This document shows positions 1-12,801 of a stretch of DNA of 64,000 nt, one piece after another (positions within the stretch are counted from its first letter, which is position 1; each line of letters begins with the position of its first letter). The notes under the pieces were generated by a model, which had not been told where the DNA came from, made no database searches, and was given only the letters and a program-made list of their open reading frames with translations. A program made the translations under genes and the position numbers. Source of the DNA: Adineta steineri (Eukaryota > Rotifera > Eurotatoria > Adinetida > Adinetidae); assembly GCA_905250115.1 (NCBI GenBank), contig CAJNOI010000007.1, positions 115,049 to 179,048 of the forward strand. Direction: 5' to 3'.

Positions 1-2158
1 TAATTCGAAGGTTGTGAATTATCTCCAGTTGATTCTTCACGTGAATGTGCTTTTTGAAAAGGTTTATGGGATTTAGGATTAACCGATGATTTCTTGTCAG
101 TTTTCTTTTCTTTTTTATCTCCACGACCAGATCCAAAAAATCCTATTATTAATCAAAATTGATTCTAATTATTATCTTGAAAAATTTACCTGGAAATTTT
201 GGTCTTCTTATTTTCACATTGAATGGATTAGATGTTTGATCATTATTACTATTTGCTTCTTGCGTACGATTTCCTATATTATTAGAAGTCATAATATTTC
301 CTGCTGTTGTATTTATGTTAGTTGAAGGAGATGTTGTTGTATTATTAGATGGTGATAATGATTGATTACTAGTAGGAGTCGGTGTCAGTGCTAAAAACAT
401 ACAAACATTTAGTTTTTTTCTGTATTAACTTTTGTATATCATAAAGCTAAAATTCCTCCGATTAATGCTATATCATAACATGCAGCAATAGGAATGTTAT
501 ATAAGAGAAAAGAAAAAGTTGTTTTGTTATTTATATATATAGATTGTTTTCCTCGTTATTGTTAATATTCTTATATTGATAATTATCATACAAACCATGG
601 AAAAAATGATGATGAAGACGAACTGAATCGGTATAATTGATTTTTCAGAAAGAGACAATCTATTTTACATACCACGATTATTATCATTATATTTTGTAGT
701 CGCTGGTGGAACAGAAAAATGAGCTTGAAATGCAGGTACATTTGAATCTAATTGATCAAATGCATTGAAATCATCCTGACCATTTGATAAATCTGGACTT
801 GTTAATTGCACTGTCGTTTTAAGACTATCAATATCTTCAAATTGCAATGCACCTATACGTGTAAGAAAATTTATTAATCAAAAATAAACTTTCTTTGCTC
901 GTTTTTATTTAATTACTTGGTGGTTCTGTTCCTGTTTTCTTTTGTTCAACAAATGTATCTAAAAGATCACTTCCAGTTAAAGATTTTAATCTATCATTAA
1001 ATTCATTTCGTGCTAATCGTATTTGTTCACCATTTCGTTGAAGTATATCAGAATAATTTAACGAATATGCAAGCATTTTTTCGATATGCTCAATTTCAAA
1101 ACCTTGAAATTTATTACAAGCTAAATAAAATTCATATATTTTTCTAGATGATCAAATCAGTTTTTTTACCATCTTGAAAACGTTTTTCATAATCATTTCT
1201 AAGTAAATTATATTTCTCAATCGTTGATTTATAATCATCTTGTGCTTGTCGATATTTTTTTTCTAAACGTTCGTTTTGTCTTGCTGTTATAGAGTTTATT
1301 GCTGATTGTGTCAAACTATGAGACGCATTATCTTGTGATGTTGACATTGATGTATTATTCAGGGCATGATTTCCACTACGTTTCGTTCGATCATAATCTA
1401 AGGCAATGGAATGATATTGTTCTTTAGATTTATTAACTGTATTAAACGCATTATTTAATTGTGAGAAAAGTTCAGTTGAACGTGAAATATCACTATCTTT
1501 TTGTATATGTGTTTTAAATTTTTTTTGATATACTTCTTGATAATTATGAACATCACGTAATAAATCTTGATAAATATTAACTGTACTATTATGTGTTGCA
1601 GTCATTTTTTCTATAAGTTCTCTTATCAAATTCCATATCGGTGTAAATGTACCAACATATTGCGTTTTAAGTAATTGTGATTGTAAACGTGTTAAACTTT
1701 TACAATAGGCAGATTCACATTGCACACTAAATAAAACAAATATTTTATTTCACTAAATGTCATATATATATATAAGCTTGTTTGTAAAAGAACGAAATAC
1801 TTCTTCTTCACTTATACTTGAATTCGATATGAAGAAAAATAAATTCAATTACATAACAATCGATATTTTGTATTCTTAATATTTTTCGCTATCAAAACAA
1901 GAATAATGAATTATTTTTTTAATTCTTATCGTTATTATTCGTGTTGGTATCCTTTACAAATAAAAATTTACAACAAGCTTATTACAATTCGAAAAATTTG
2001 AAAATATGTTTTAATATTTATATTATATCGAATACATACCTTTCGTTAAGAAATCGTTGAAATTCTTCTATAGCTACTGCACCATTTTTTACATTACTTG
2101 ATAAGACTTCAAATCCTCGATTCCCTTCACTCCAAAACGAATCTCCCCATACAACCAT
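1..2158 (-). CDS. FCHO: FCHO-type F-BAR protein (muniscin), 5' part, partial
   Basis: Family role: FCHO proteins bind curved plasma membrane through an F-BAR domain and help start clathrin-coated pits. Exons read on the minus strand: 2158-2040, 1726-1170, 1120-917, 852-673, 391-191 and 142-1, with intron phases that agree throughout. Exons 1-3 encode an F-BAR domain: residues near the start (MVVWGDSFWSEGNRGFEVL) match the FCHO N-terminus, followed by a coiled-coil body and the end of the domain around GSDLLDTFVEQKKTGTEPP. Exons 4-6 are a Ser/Thr/Asn-rich and then basic Lys-rich linker. The C-terminal mu-homology domain, if present, lies beyond the left edge. I chose the start at 2158 because it matches the family N-terminus; an upstream in-frame ATG at 2227 would add an unlikely hydrophobic extension. 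Head to head with PACS. Confidence 0.85.
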
Positions 2159-2429
2159 TGATAAATTTATCGAAAATCGAAAATATATAAAAAAAAAATC
2201 GAAAAATATATTTTCTCCTTCAACCAATTATAATATAAAACGCTATGAATACTATAATAATATCCATTGATTGTAGCGCTTTCACGCTAACTCTTCATAT
2301 ACATGTATTCATCTGACGCGTTTCTTTTTATCTTCTGTTCTTACTATGATGTATTTCTTTTCTTTTATCCTTAATAGAGAAAGACAACAAACAAATATTA
2401 TTATGTTTTTGTAAATATATATTAAATAA
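2159..2429. promoter_or_regulatory. Shared intergenic promoter region of FCHO and PACS
   Basis: Only 271 bp separate the start codons of the two divergent genes, so both core promoters and 5' UTRs must lie here or overlap. I see AT-rich sequence and no clear TATA box or other named element. The region is defined by position only. Confidence 0.45.
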
Positions 2430-5400
2430 ATGGCAGAAAAAAGTTTACGAACATTACCATCTGGTAAAATGGCCACAACATTAATGGCTTATGCACAATT
2501 AGAAATTGATAATAGTTCGACTTGTATACCACGGTATATATTTAACGAGCAATTTGTTATTGTTGTTTTTTTTGAATAATTGAATTATTTTTTGTATTTA
2601 GACTTTGTAAATTTAGTATAGTTCGTGTTGTATTAAATCGAGCAATTGATGGAGGAGATTCAAATGCAATTGTTATTGCTGTTAAAATACAAGTAGATAT
2701 ATTAAATTTATAATTACATAAAAATAAAATAAAATATTTATTTAGAGTAATAAACGAACGTTTCGCTGTTGTGAAATATCACTTCAACAAGATGGAACAT
2801 TAGATGCACCAGTAAATCTTCAATATTTAATCACTGTAATTAGAATTTTTTGTTTTATAAAAAATTATTATTCTGCTCTCTTTAATAGTATCCTCATTAT
2901 TTTAAACGAGATATTAATAAGATTCAAATCTATGTTCAACGACGTAAAAATCGACCAATGATTGGTTATAAAACATTAGCACGTGGTGAAATTAATCTTA
3001 ATCAAGTATGTTTAAGTTGGAAATATGATATATTTTTCTATTATATATATTTATTAATCGTAATAATAAGAGATTTTATTTAGTAGAGAACAAAAAAAAT
3101 TGATTCTGAAATCATTTGTTATGAATAACAAATATTGACAAATATAAGTAGAGAATTGCACAAATACTATTATACTCATTGATAAGTATCGATTCTTTTT
3201 GCGGAAGTTACATTAACTTGTTCATCTAATCGAATTTGTAGACGAATAGAAAAATATGGAACCAATTTCCTTTCAATGAGATGTCGGCAGCTTTAGGCAA
3301 ACATGTATTCATTCATATATAAAATACTTCGAGTTAAATTTTATGAATGCAACAAAAAAAAGAAACTTTGATCAGCCGAACAAAAACAAATAAGTGATAG
3401 ATTTGAGAACATTGATTTTTGATATTCCAAAAGCATAACATAATTTGATTTCCTAGAAAAAGAATTCATTCATTTCTTGTTTACAACGTCAGACAGTAGT
3501 CTCATGAGAGACTGACTTGTTTTTAATTGATAATAACATGAAAGAAATCAATAGAAACTTCAAATGTTCTCATATAGGTCATTCAACGCCCGCAAAGTCT
3601 TGATTTACATTTATATTCAAATACAAATGAAAAAGTCAAGCAAAATATACGTTCAACAATGCATGAAGAACAATCAATTGGAACAAATGAAGATATTCAT
3701 AAACGTCCTGTTGGATATGTATCTATTGTATCATTATCAAGTACAATTCCAACTGAATCAACCGATACATCAACAACAACAGCAACACGTCCAAAATTTG
3801 GATTAACAACAAAACGACATGAGCATCATCGTACAACAGATTTTGGTAAAATAAAAATATGAATATTTTAATTTTTTTTCTTATTATTATATCTATAGAT
3901 AAATCATTCAATGATGATGATGAATATATTGAAGAAGAAGAATTAAATTCTGAATTAGAAGATAGTGATGTTGAATTTAATTTAAAAAATAAACAACAAA
4001 AATTTAATCCAAATATGATACGAAATAAAATTATAAAAATATTTAAAAGAAAACCAAATCAATCAACAAATACTCCAAATAGAAATACAAATCCAATAAC
4101 AACAAATCCAACGAATTTATCTCATCAACATGATAGATTTATAGTTGATCATCAATCAGATTTTGAAGAAGATCCACCATCTGATATAAGTGATAGTACT
4201 ATACCAGTTGATCAATGGAGTATTGAATCTGTACCTAAACCAGGTTTTACACCTGTTGAACATTTACAAGTCCTTAAATTTGTAAGTTATATAACAAATA
4301 AAAATAAATGTATATATTCATTTATTTATTATTAGTCGGAAGATGATCCTTATACACCAAGAAAATCAACAAATCCATTTGATAGTAATGATAGTCCATT
4401 AGTAAGTTTTTTTTTAATAAGAAGAGATATTTCATAATTATTTATTTAATAAGGATTCTGAATCATCTGATTTGGGATTAGATACAGAACGAATGAATAT
4501 TCCACCATCCATACAAGTACCTATATTAGAAGAAAAACCATCACGTCCAGCTACAACGGTTTGTTTCTTTTTTCAATTTTATTTCGAATCTTAATTTTAA
4601 TTATTTAGAGTATTGTCAAACAACTTGATGAACTTTATACAAATGATCGTCTTCCTGAAACTGTTATATTTCTTTATACAGGAATTAATCAATCTAATGT
4701 ATGTAGTATACCTTGATTTAAAATAAATTAAACTATTCTTAATAGATTACTGCATCGAAATTAAAAGAATATAATCTGTCAGTTATTTCACTTTCAACTT
4801 TAATCGATGCAAAAGTTGTTTTGAATAATTTCATTCAACGTATACAAAAAAGGTTTTTTTTTCGATATTTATTTTTGATTTTATAAAGAATCAACTTTGT
4901 TTTATTTTGATTAGTACGAGTCAATCGAAACAAATCTCAGTCATACGTATTGCCTTACTTGGTGATGATGCATTTGCAAATTCATTTCTTCAATCCTATG
5001 TCGAATGTTTAGCATCAAGACCACATGAGTATATGAATTATTTTCGTTTTTATTTTATTCCATTAAGTAATTCAAATAGATTTATATTATTTTATTCAAA
5101 TTTTTCTTATCATCTATTTCTCTTTATAGCTTTTTCATATTTGGGAAAATTTCTTGGAAGTTTAGATTCACAATATGAATCCTTATTTAGTGCAATGGAA
5201 TTATCAAGTGAATTAATTGGTAAAAGGAAAAAACAATAGAATTTTGTTTAATTTCTTTTTCTTTATTCACATATTTAGATATAAGAGAATTATCACAGAA
5301 GATTACACGATATTTAAAAACATCTCAACGTACACTTGCCTTACCTGTTGGTGAAGTTATGCTCAATCGTAAAGGACGCTTGTAAGTTTTTTTATTATTA

Positions 5401-7651
5401 TTAAAAAGATAACACGAAAGTGTGGGTTAAGAGATGAAACTTCCACTCACTGAGCTCTCTCTCGGGAAGAAAAACTTCATTAGTTGTCATTCATTGTTTT
5501 TTTACTTCACACTAGAATGAATTCTTTGTACCATTGTTTTCATGGTAAAGTATTTATTAACATAATTAAATAATTAATAAACTGTAAAAAATCCTATTGA
5601 TATTTTTTTATTTATTATTCTGAATAAATTTATTTTATTAACATTGATTTTCTTTTAGACCGGATGAAGATTCATCACCAACATTTCTACCATTTTTTTG
5701 TGTAAATATTATTTATTTATTTCTTATCTTATCTAAATAATATCATTTTCTAGTATGTTCGTCTTGGTACATTATCATCAACATCAAATGAAACTCAAAT
5801 GTCATCTATTGATGATAATATTCTTCTATCAAAATCTCTATCTTTGTCATTATCAGCAAATCCATATCGTGATTCAAAAGATTCATCAGATGATGAACCT
5901 ACACAACTAATGTCAACATCCCCTCAATCAAAAATTACAAATAGTTTAATAAAAACTTCTCATATAGATGAATCAACTTCACCATATGATATAACAGTTG
6001 ATTATTGGACTATAATTGGAAATAATAATGATAATCAAAAAGAAAAAAAAGAAGGAATTAGAACAATAAAATCATCATTAAAATCTAATATACGTTTATT
6101 AACAATAACAAGACAAGCAATAATAAATGTCGATGGAAAAATATCATCACCATTAACAATGACTTATGTAACTCGAGAAAAAAAACAAAAAAGTAAGTTT
6201 TTTAAAATAATTCATAAAAGCATTTCATCATGCCATAAATAACCGTGACGTTTAATATTTTTTTGACTTTGAATCTTTGGTTTTGAACGAGGATCTGTTG
6301 ATATATTCGGTTTTTGTTTTCCAATTCGTTTGCATGGACAGAAATGTCGAATTAATATATAAGNNNNNNNNNNNNNNNNNNNNNNNNNNNNNNNNNNNNN
6401 NNNNNNNNNNNNNNNNNNNNNNNNNNNNNNNNNNNNNNNNNNNNNNNNNNNNNNNNNNNNNNNCCCCCCCCTCCGCTGGATAAACCACTGATCAAAGAAT
6501 ATAGTTTTAGTATAAGAATACAGAGCGTTTTGGAAATTCCAGTATAAAAATAAATTACCTCTATACCGAATCCATGTAATGTTTCATGTAATAAAACATA
6601 ATATGTATCAAGTTCACATTCATTTTTAGTTTCATTATCACCACATGAATATATGACCGGATCATAAACGAGATCACTTGATGCGAGAAATGTTTGTTGC
6701 ATATTGAATTTAATTGTTGATATTGGTTGATTATTATCAATAAGTCTTATTCCACCATGAGCACGATATCGATTTTTTCGTGCTATTTCAGCAGGATAAA
6801 TATCAAGTTCATGATAAACTGTAACATTATCAATTGTTGCTTGTGGTACATCATCTTTGGGACATTTTGTATAATCAAAAAAAAGAAAATGAAAAGTTCC
6901 TTCTCCTGGATTTGATGCTCTATGTAGAATTATTTCATCATCAAGAATTGTATTAATTTCTTGAATAATATGTTCTATACAATAATGAATATAATTTGTA
7001 TCAATTCGATTCGGATAAAAATTTGAAATCCAATAATAAATTTCTTTTGGTTTTTGCAAATAATTCCAATTGTCTTTATAATTTACGAATTCAGGAAAAA
7101 GAACAAAACGTTTTTTTCTTGTTCCTGCACTATTATTTGTAGAATATTGAGGTTGATCAACAGGAGTATTTTGCTCTATACATTCTGGTTCATAATCAGA
7201 TAGACCTCTTTTAAACCGATTGGAAAATGAATTTGTTACTTTATCAATAGAAAATAGAACAGAAGAGTAAATAAGAAGATAAACAGAAGATTTGAATAAC
7301 ATTTTTTTTAAACGAAAGTTATTTTTTTTTTGTTTCTATAGAAATCATATTTCTTTTTTAGTTATGAAATTCGGTAAAAAACTTAAAGATTTATCAAATG
7401 CAAAAATTATCGAACCACAAGTCATAACAGGTATTAATCGCCTTGTTTGTACATCAAAAGCACAAAATGTTGAATTAAAAGGTATATTTTTCATATCATA
7501 ATTATAATAAACAAATAAAAATTATTATATTTTAGTAAATGTTGATGGACAAGAATGGAGTAATGTTAAATTCTTTCAGATTTCATCGCAATGGCATACA
7601 CACATCAAATATTTTCCTTTAGCTATCTTCAATGAATTACGCAATACATAG
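2430..7651 (+). CDS. PACS: PACS phosphofurin acidic cluster sorting protein
   Basis: Known role: PACS proteins link acidic-cluster cargo to AP-1/COPI and control TGN, endosome and ER traffic. Seventeen exons: 2430-2533, 2602-2692, 2746-2835, 2889-3005, 3578-3845, 3899-4281, 4336-4401, 4454-4558, 4609-4698, 4746-4852, 4915-5066, 5130-5219, 5279-5381, 5659-5701, 5754-6192, 7362-7481 and 7536-7651. Joined they give 827 codons in one frame. Exons 1-4 encode the cargo-binding furin-binding region ([13 protein letters not shown], then [13 protein letters not shown]). Exon 6 is an acidic stretch ([14 protein letters not shown]). The C-terminal conserved domain includes [24 protein letters not shown] and the end [15 protein letters not shown]. 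Introns 3006-3577 and 6193-7361 are long; the second contains a minus-strand gene fragment and the assembly gap. Otherwise compact and intact. Confidence 0.92.
6364..6463. other. Assembly gap (100 N)
   Basis: Exactly 100 N lie inside the PACS intron, a length commonly used for a gap of unknown size. The right flank is a C run followed by a terminal-repeat-like sequence of a hAT-type MITE, so a homopolymer-rich repeat probably broke the assembly. Any open reading frame that crosses the N run is an artefact. Confidence 0.99.
6464..6490. mobile_element. End of a hAT-type MITE at the gap edge
   Basis: Read on the minus strand the flank begins CAGTGGTTTATCCAGCGG and runs into a G homopolymer. This resembles the terminal repeat of the complete element at 51960-52161 (CAGTGGCGGATTTAGG). 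Only one end is visible; the rest would lie in the gap. No target-site duplication can be checked. Confidence 0.5.
6559..7302 (-). CDS. Metzincin/matrixin-like secreted metalloprotease, first exon, partial
   Basis: A 248-codon exon starts at 7302 with a hydrophobic signal-like N-terminus ([20 protein letters not shown]) and basic residues RTRKKR near residue 61-65, a possible propeptide cleavage site. It ends with [10 protein letters not shown], which fits the start of the metzincin zinc motif HExxHxxGxxH; the third His would be the first residue of the next exon. A GTAATT donor follows at 6558. The next exon is not visible: the sequence runs through 70 bp of intron into a MITE end and the gap. 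The typical matrixin Cys-switch PRCGxPD is not seen. The gene is nested in a PACS intron on the opposite strand. It could be an intact gene with exons lost in the gap, or a truncated insertion. The sequence left of the gap (6252-6363) has an open minus frame that I cannot assign. Confidence 0.6.
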
Positions 7652-8614
7652 TTTGTTTTTTATTTGTAGAATCTAGTCATTATACAAAAACATACTATGA
7701 TGTTTATCTCTTTTGTTCATTTCGTAATATTTTATTGTAATATCTTATGTCTATATAGAATTCATTTTTTTCTTTCTTTGTGTATTTTGAGTTTTGAATT
7801 TTTCTTTTCTATGTGCTTTGTAACTTCTTGTAATTAATTGCAGAAGAACAATATATATTGTCTAGATCCTTTGCTTCAATGCCTTCTTTTTTAGATCTAT
7901 ATTGTATTGTTATGTAATAGATACTAACCTGCGTAATGAGTATGAAACTAATTGGAATTGATATAGTAAGGTCTGTCAATGTTATTTATAATTTGTACGT
8001 GTGAGTTAAAAGATAATATTGTGAAAAGATATTTCGTTATGCATACATATTAAATATATAATGTGTTTTTTTTTTGTCAATCTCATTGAAACAATAATAA
8101 TTTTGAGATTAATTCAATTTGTTACCTCTTTTTTTTCTCGATAATATCCGTATTTCATAGTTCTAATTCAAGTATGGATAGATGAATGTGGAATTCATTT
8201 CCGTTACAAACAAAAGGAAAATTATGAAGAAGTTTAACTACCATTTCCGTCATTTATTATCAAACTATATATTAATAAATAAAAGCATTTAAAAATTATT
8301 TGTTTATTGTGATAAATAATGTGAATAATCATAAAAAGCTATTTATGATTTAATTAACAACATAGTATATGATAGGCTGATAAATTAACTATAGCTACAA
8401 ACAATATACTTACAGGATATCTGAAAGAAATTGATATTTCGTGATGTTTTAAATAGATTGCTAATATTTTCTTGATATCGCTGTGATTATAACGCAAATA
8501 TCAGGATGAATGTTTAGGTCTTTATATTAAGTCTATTATAATAAATGAAAATTGTTGAATTTATATTTGAGATTTGTTCAACCATCTAATTAATGATGGG
8601 AAGTTCGATTCTAT
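7652..8614. other. Intergenic, PACS 3' UTR and acid phosphatase upstream region
   Basis: AT-rich sequence with homopolymer T tracts. I see no coding pattern or RNA gene. It holds the PACS 3' UTR and the promoter of the phosphatase. Confidence 0.6.
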
Positions 8615-10390
8615 ATGTCTTGGTTTGTATTCTTTCCATTTTTTTTACATCAAATCAATAGTCAACAAATGCAACTTATTGCTGGTCATGTGGTAAAGTC
8701 AATTAGAGACAAACTAAATAAAATTAATCATTTATATAATATTTTAGTTATATAGACATGGAGATCGAACACCTGTAACAACATTCCCATTGGATTCAGT
8801 AAAAGAAAAGGATTGGCCAAATGGGTATATATTATCTATAATAAAAAAGTTCTTTACCTCTACATTCATTCTATATAGTTATGGTCAATTAACGATGGCT
8901 GGTATTGAACAACAACATCGTCTTGGTGGGTATCTTCGTAATCGTTATGGATCATTATTGAGTCCAAATTATACTACAAGTGAAATTGTTATTCGTTCTA
9001 CAGATGTTGATCGAACATTAATGTCAGCACAATCAAATATAGTCGGTCTCTATCCAGTACTTAATAAGACAGATGATAAAGTTCCTATACAACCAATTCC
9101 AATTCATACTGTATCAATTAATTTAGATTTTGTATATTATTCAATTGAATAATCAAAACAGATATTAATTATATTCTATTATATTTTTAGTTACTGGGTC
9201 AAAATGATTGTCCAAGATATGATCAACTTGAAGAAGAAGTCAATGAAAGTGATGATGTGAAAAAAATGAATCAATATTATGAAGTAAAATTTCATTTTCT
9301 TCAATTTATTATTATTTATATCAAATATTTTATTTCTAGTCATTCTTTAAAAATCTTCAGGAATGGACAGGTCTAACAAATATCACAGTATATAATGCTT
9401 GGGATGTAGCTGATACAATTTTTGTTGAAGTAAATAAGAGATATTTGTATAGAGTATATATTATTCTTTTTCTATTAGCATATTTATAATAAAGCTCCAG
9501 CATGGGCAAATGATGCTGTTCGACAAAATCTATCGGATGTTAATGATCATGCATTTCATTTCCTTTTTGCTAATAATGATACTCAACGAATTCGAGGAGG
9601 TTTAATTATTTAAATATACTTATTATATAAAGAAAAACAAACAATTTATTGATTTAGGTCCATCGGTACAAGATATTTGGTTAAATATGAATAATTCAAT
9701 ACATAAGAAATCTTTTAAAAAAGTTAAAGTGTATTCCGCTGTATGTTATAGAATGATTGATTTATTTGAATTCATAATATTTAATCTATCTAGCATGATA
9801 CAACCGTCAGTGCTGTTCTTGCTTTTCTTGGTATTAATTATCCTCATCAACCACAAGTAAAATTTGCAAAAAAATCTTATTCATATTTCAATTTATTATT
9901 GTTTAGTACGCATCAGCTTTATTTATTGATCTTTATCAAAGAAGTAAAAATTAAAATTTTCTTTTAATCGATGAATATAAGTTTTAATTATCCAATAGAT
10001 ACATCATATTTTGTCAAAGTTGAATATTTAAATGTAACCGATTCAAATATATCTTATCCATATGTATTAAATGGTTGTCCAGCAATTGAATGTCCATTTG
10101 ATACATTTACAAGTATTTATAAAAATCGTTTTCCAGCTACTGCTGATGTTGAATGTGTGAAAAAGATGCCACCTATGCGTAAATAAGAATATTTGAATTT
10201 AATGTTCGAAAAAATAAATTAATTTTTATATTTAGCGGATGATGATAATGGAAAATTACTCATAATTATTATTATAGTTCTTGTTGGCCTTATTATAATC
10301 ACATTTCTAATGTTTTTATGTATGCACTTACGAAAATCAGATCGTGATCCACCTCTTCTAGGTATCAATCGTTCATCACAAATAACTTAA
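8615..10390 (+). CDS. ACP2: Lysosomal/prostatic-type histidine acid phosphatase, membrane-anchored
   Basis: Known role: hydrolyses phosphomonoesters at acid pH, in lysosomes or at membranes, via a phosphohistidine. Exons: 8615-8692, 8748-8824, 8879-9131, 9191-9283, 9340-9429, 9479-9599, 9658-9740, 9794-9856, 9907-9943, 9982-10178 and 10236-10390. A short hydrophobic N-terminus (MSWFVFFPFFL) acts as signal. The catalytic RHGDRTP motif follows near residue 29, VIRSTDVDRTLMSAQ matches the family, and the second catalytic pair HDTT starts exon 8. The end has a luminal Cys-rich part (NGCPAIECPF), one membrane span (LLIIIIIVLVGLIIITFLMF) and a short tail, as in ACP2 rather than secreted paralogues. 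The ATG at 8595 opens a frame that stops, so I use 8615. Oddity: exon 9 ends with one spare base but exon 10 needs two, and the intron would be only 38 bp. Confidence 0.88.
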
Positions 10391-12801
10391 TATATTTTAT
10401 TGCGAATGACAATCTATGACCTTTATTTTTTATTGATATAAACGATATGTATTTTTTGAATGAATTTTTTTTTCTTAAAGTAATTTGTGAATTTTTTTAA
10501 ATGGTAATTTTGTTTTGATAAAGAAATAAATAATTATTAAATTCTATTACTCATATGACTGAAGAGACTGAATATGTCAAATTGAAGATACTTGTCATTT
10601 CGAAATGAAAAATCTAAGTTGAATCGAGTAGATTAATATTAGATTATATGAATAATAAACGAGTGAATATCTTTGTCAGAAGCCAAGTAAGATGTAATTT
10701 GTGTTTATTTTATTGAAGGACAACAAATATAAATAGAATTTATTATTCTACACGAACCACTTTTCATTTCAATGATTTTGTTGACAAATAAAAATTAATG
10801 ATGGAAATATATTAGTCCGAATAAAAGCTTTTTTTTCTATTGATTCTAGAAAAATTTCAATAATGATATGTTTACATATCTTACATAAAACATGTTCATC
10901 TACCAGATTCAATCTTGAATCAAGTTCTTTTTTTATAAACTACACTCTGAACAAATGTTGATATATCATAAAATATGAACTGTCTTATTGATAATCGTTC
11001 ATGATAAGACATCATTGAAAAAGATTGTTTTATTACAAATTACCTACTTGTCATCTGTTATCATTATTTACCTCAATAAAACACTTTTTTTTTTGTTTTT
11101 CATGTAAATTCTATTGATCAAGAAAACAATAATATTAAATATAATCGCTTGTCATATCTCATACATAGATTAAAATGACATAAATTTATAGATGAACAAG
11201 TATCCTACATGTATAAACTTTGCGCTATCTGTCATTTTCTATTTAACTTCGATGACAAAAGAACACATAGATATATATTTCATTGAAATTATCGTTTGCA
11301 TATCTATTATCATTTTGACCCATTTCATAGTTCATGTTTTTACTTGTGAATATTTCACTTCTAACAACAGCTGACTGTTATCATTGTATACACACGCAAT
11401 AATACTTTTATACATAGAGAGAGAGCGAGAAAAAGATTATAAATTATTTTCATAGAAAATCTTCATCTATTGAAAAAAATTATCGATAATCTAACTTGAC
11501 AATTCAGTTAGTTATTATAAAGACAGTAAATTTCTGCTTGATCGAGCAGAGATCTCGTTTATTCTTGAATGCGTGGAGAAGAAGAAGAAGAAAAAAAATG
11601 ACAACGGCAAGAAAGAAAAAATCGTGACAAGAAGAAGAAGAAGCAATCACACACTATTTGCAGATAATTCAATTTGTGGCTGGGATAAAGTAGAGAGAGA
11701 GAAAATAGCAAAACGAACCGGTTGAGAAAACAAAATATAGAATAATAGATGAACCACCATCAAAAGTGCATGAGAAACAGAGAGAGAGAAAAAAACCAAC
11801 AAATTACATCAACGCAAATGTAGACAAGAACAAGAAGCTTCGAGAAATACTTGTAGATTTATTTCGTCTGATCTAGTGTTTTATGATAAATTTAATTTTG
11901 TTTTTTTTTGTTTATCTCTAATCATTACCATGTCAGCTTTACCTTTGCTAATCTATGTTACTAATTTATAAGACACAGTATAACATTGGCAGAGACAAAC
12001 AGAAAAAATAAACACAAATAATATTGGATCGATCGTTCTAATTTATTTTCTTCTTTCTTATTTATCTTGGAAAAAAAAGGAACACACACACAGAGAAAAA
12101 AAAAAGAAAAAAAACCAAACAAACAACCACTCGTGCTCAAAGTGAAGCACGGTCAGCACATACAAAATCAAGGTCCGAAACAAACAACAAGGAACGCACA
12201 TGCCGCCGACAAAAGATGTTTGTGAATGAAAAACGAGAAGAACAGAAACAAAAAAAGTTAAACAAAAGGCAACAAACAGATAAAAAATAATATGTGATAG
12301 TATAGTTTTTCAAAAGCAATGTGGCATAAACGAAGGAAGACAAATGACATACAAAGGAATGTCGAACAAAAAAAGAAGATTTTTAACACCACAATGGACA
12401 AATTCGATGATAATAAACGATACATGAATTTTTCAATGTTCTTGTCTTGAATAAAATATTCATCTTGGCTTGTTTGTTTTTTCAAGAAATGAATTTAAAC
12501 AGGGCTTTGCACTGTAATCAGATGATAATACACATAGAGAGAGAAAGAGAACACATACACGTACGAAGAAGGGATAGAGAAGGTGAAATTAATGAATCAC
12601 AAAAACGGTGGGATTAGAGAGAGAATAGCAGGCATGCATAAATGAACAAAAAAAAAGAAAACGAAAACAATGTACAGTCGACTTGATGATGTCTAAATAA
12701 TCAATAATTAAATATCCAAAGGAAAACATAAATTTTATTTTTATTGATTACCGATTGAAAAAAAAAGAAAGATAGAGAGAGAGAGAGAAAGAAAGAACAT
12801 T
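10391..12801. other. Intergenic, probably long Musashi 3' UTR
   Basis: About 2.4 kb between two convergent genes. It contains GA-rich and A-rich simple sequence (around 11400-11840 and 12040-12260) and no convincing exon. Open frames in it are short, lack family resemblance and overlap simple repeats. Musashi genes often have long 3' UTRs, which is the likeliest content. Confidence 0.5.
12773..12789. repeat. (GA)n microsatellite
   Basis: A short GA run just beyond the Musashi stop codon, within its 3' UTR. Similar GA/CT tracts recur through the window. Confidence 0.85.

Noticed and set aside
6252..6488. Open frames on both strands crossing the N run
   Set aside because: They translate undetermined bases and are artefacts of the gap.
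12137..12485. Two minus-strand frames rich in Phe, Leu and Cys
   Set aside because: A-rich simple sequence in the likely 3' UTR gives hydrophobic translations; no conserved features.
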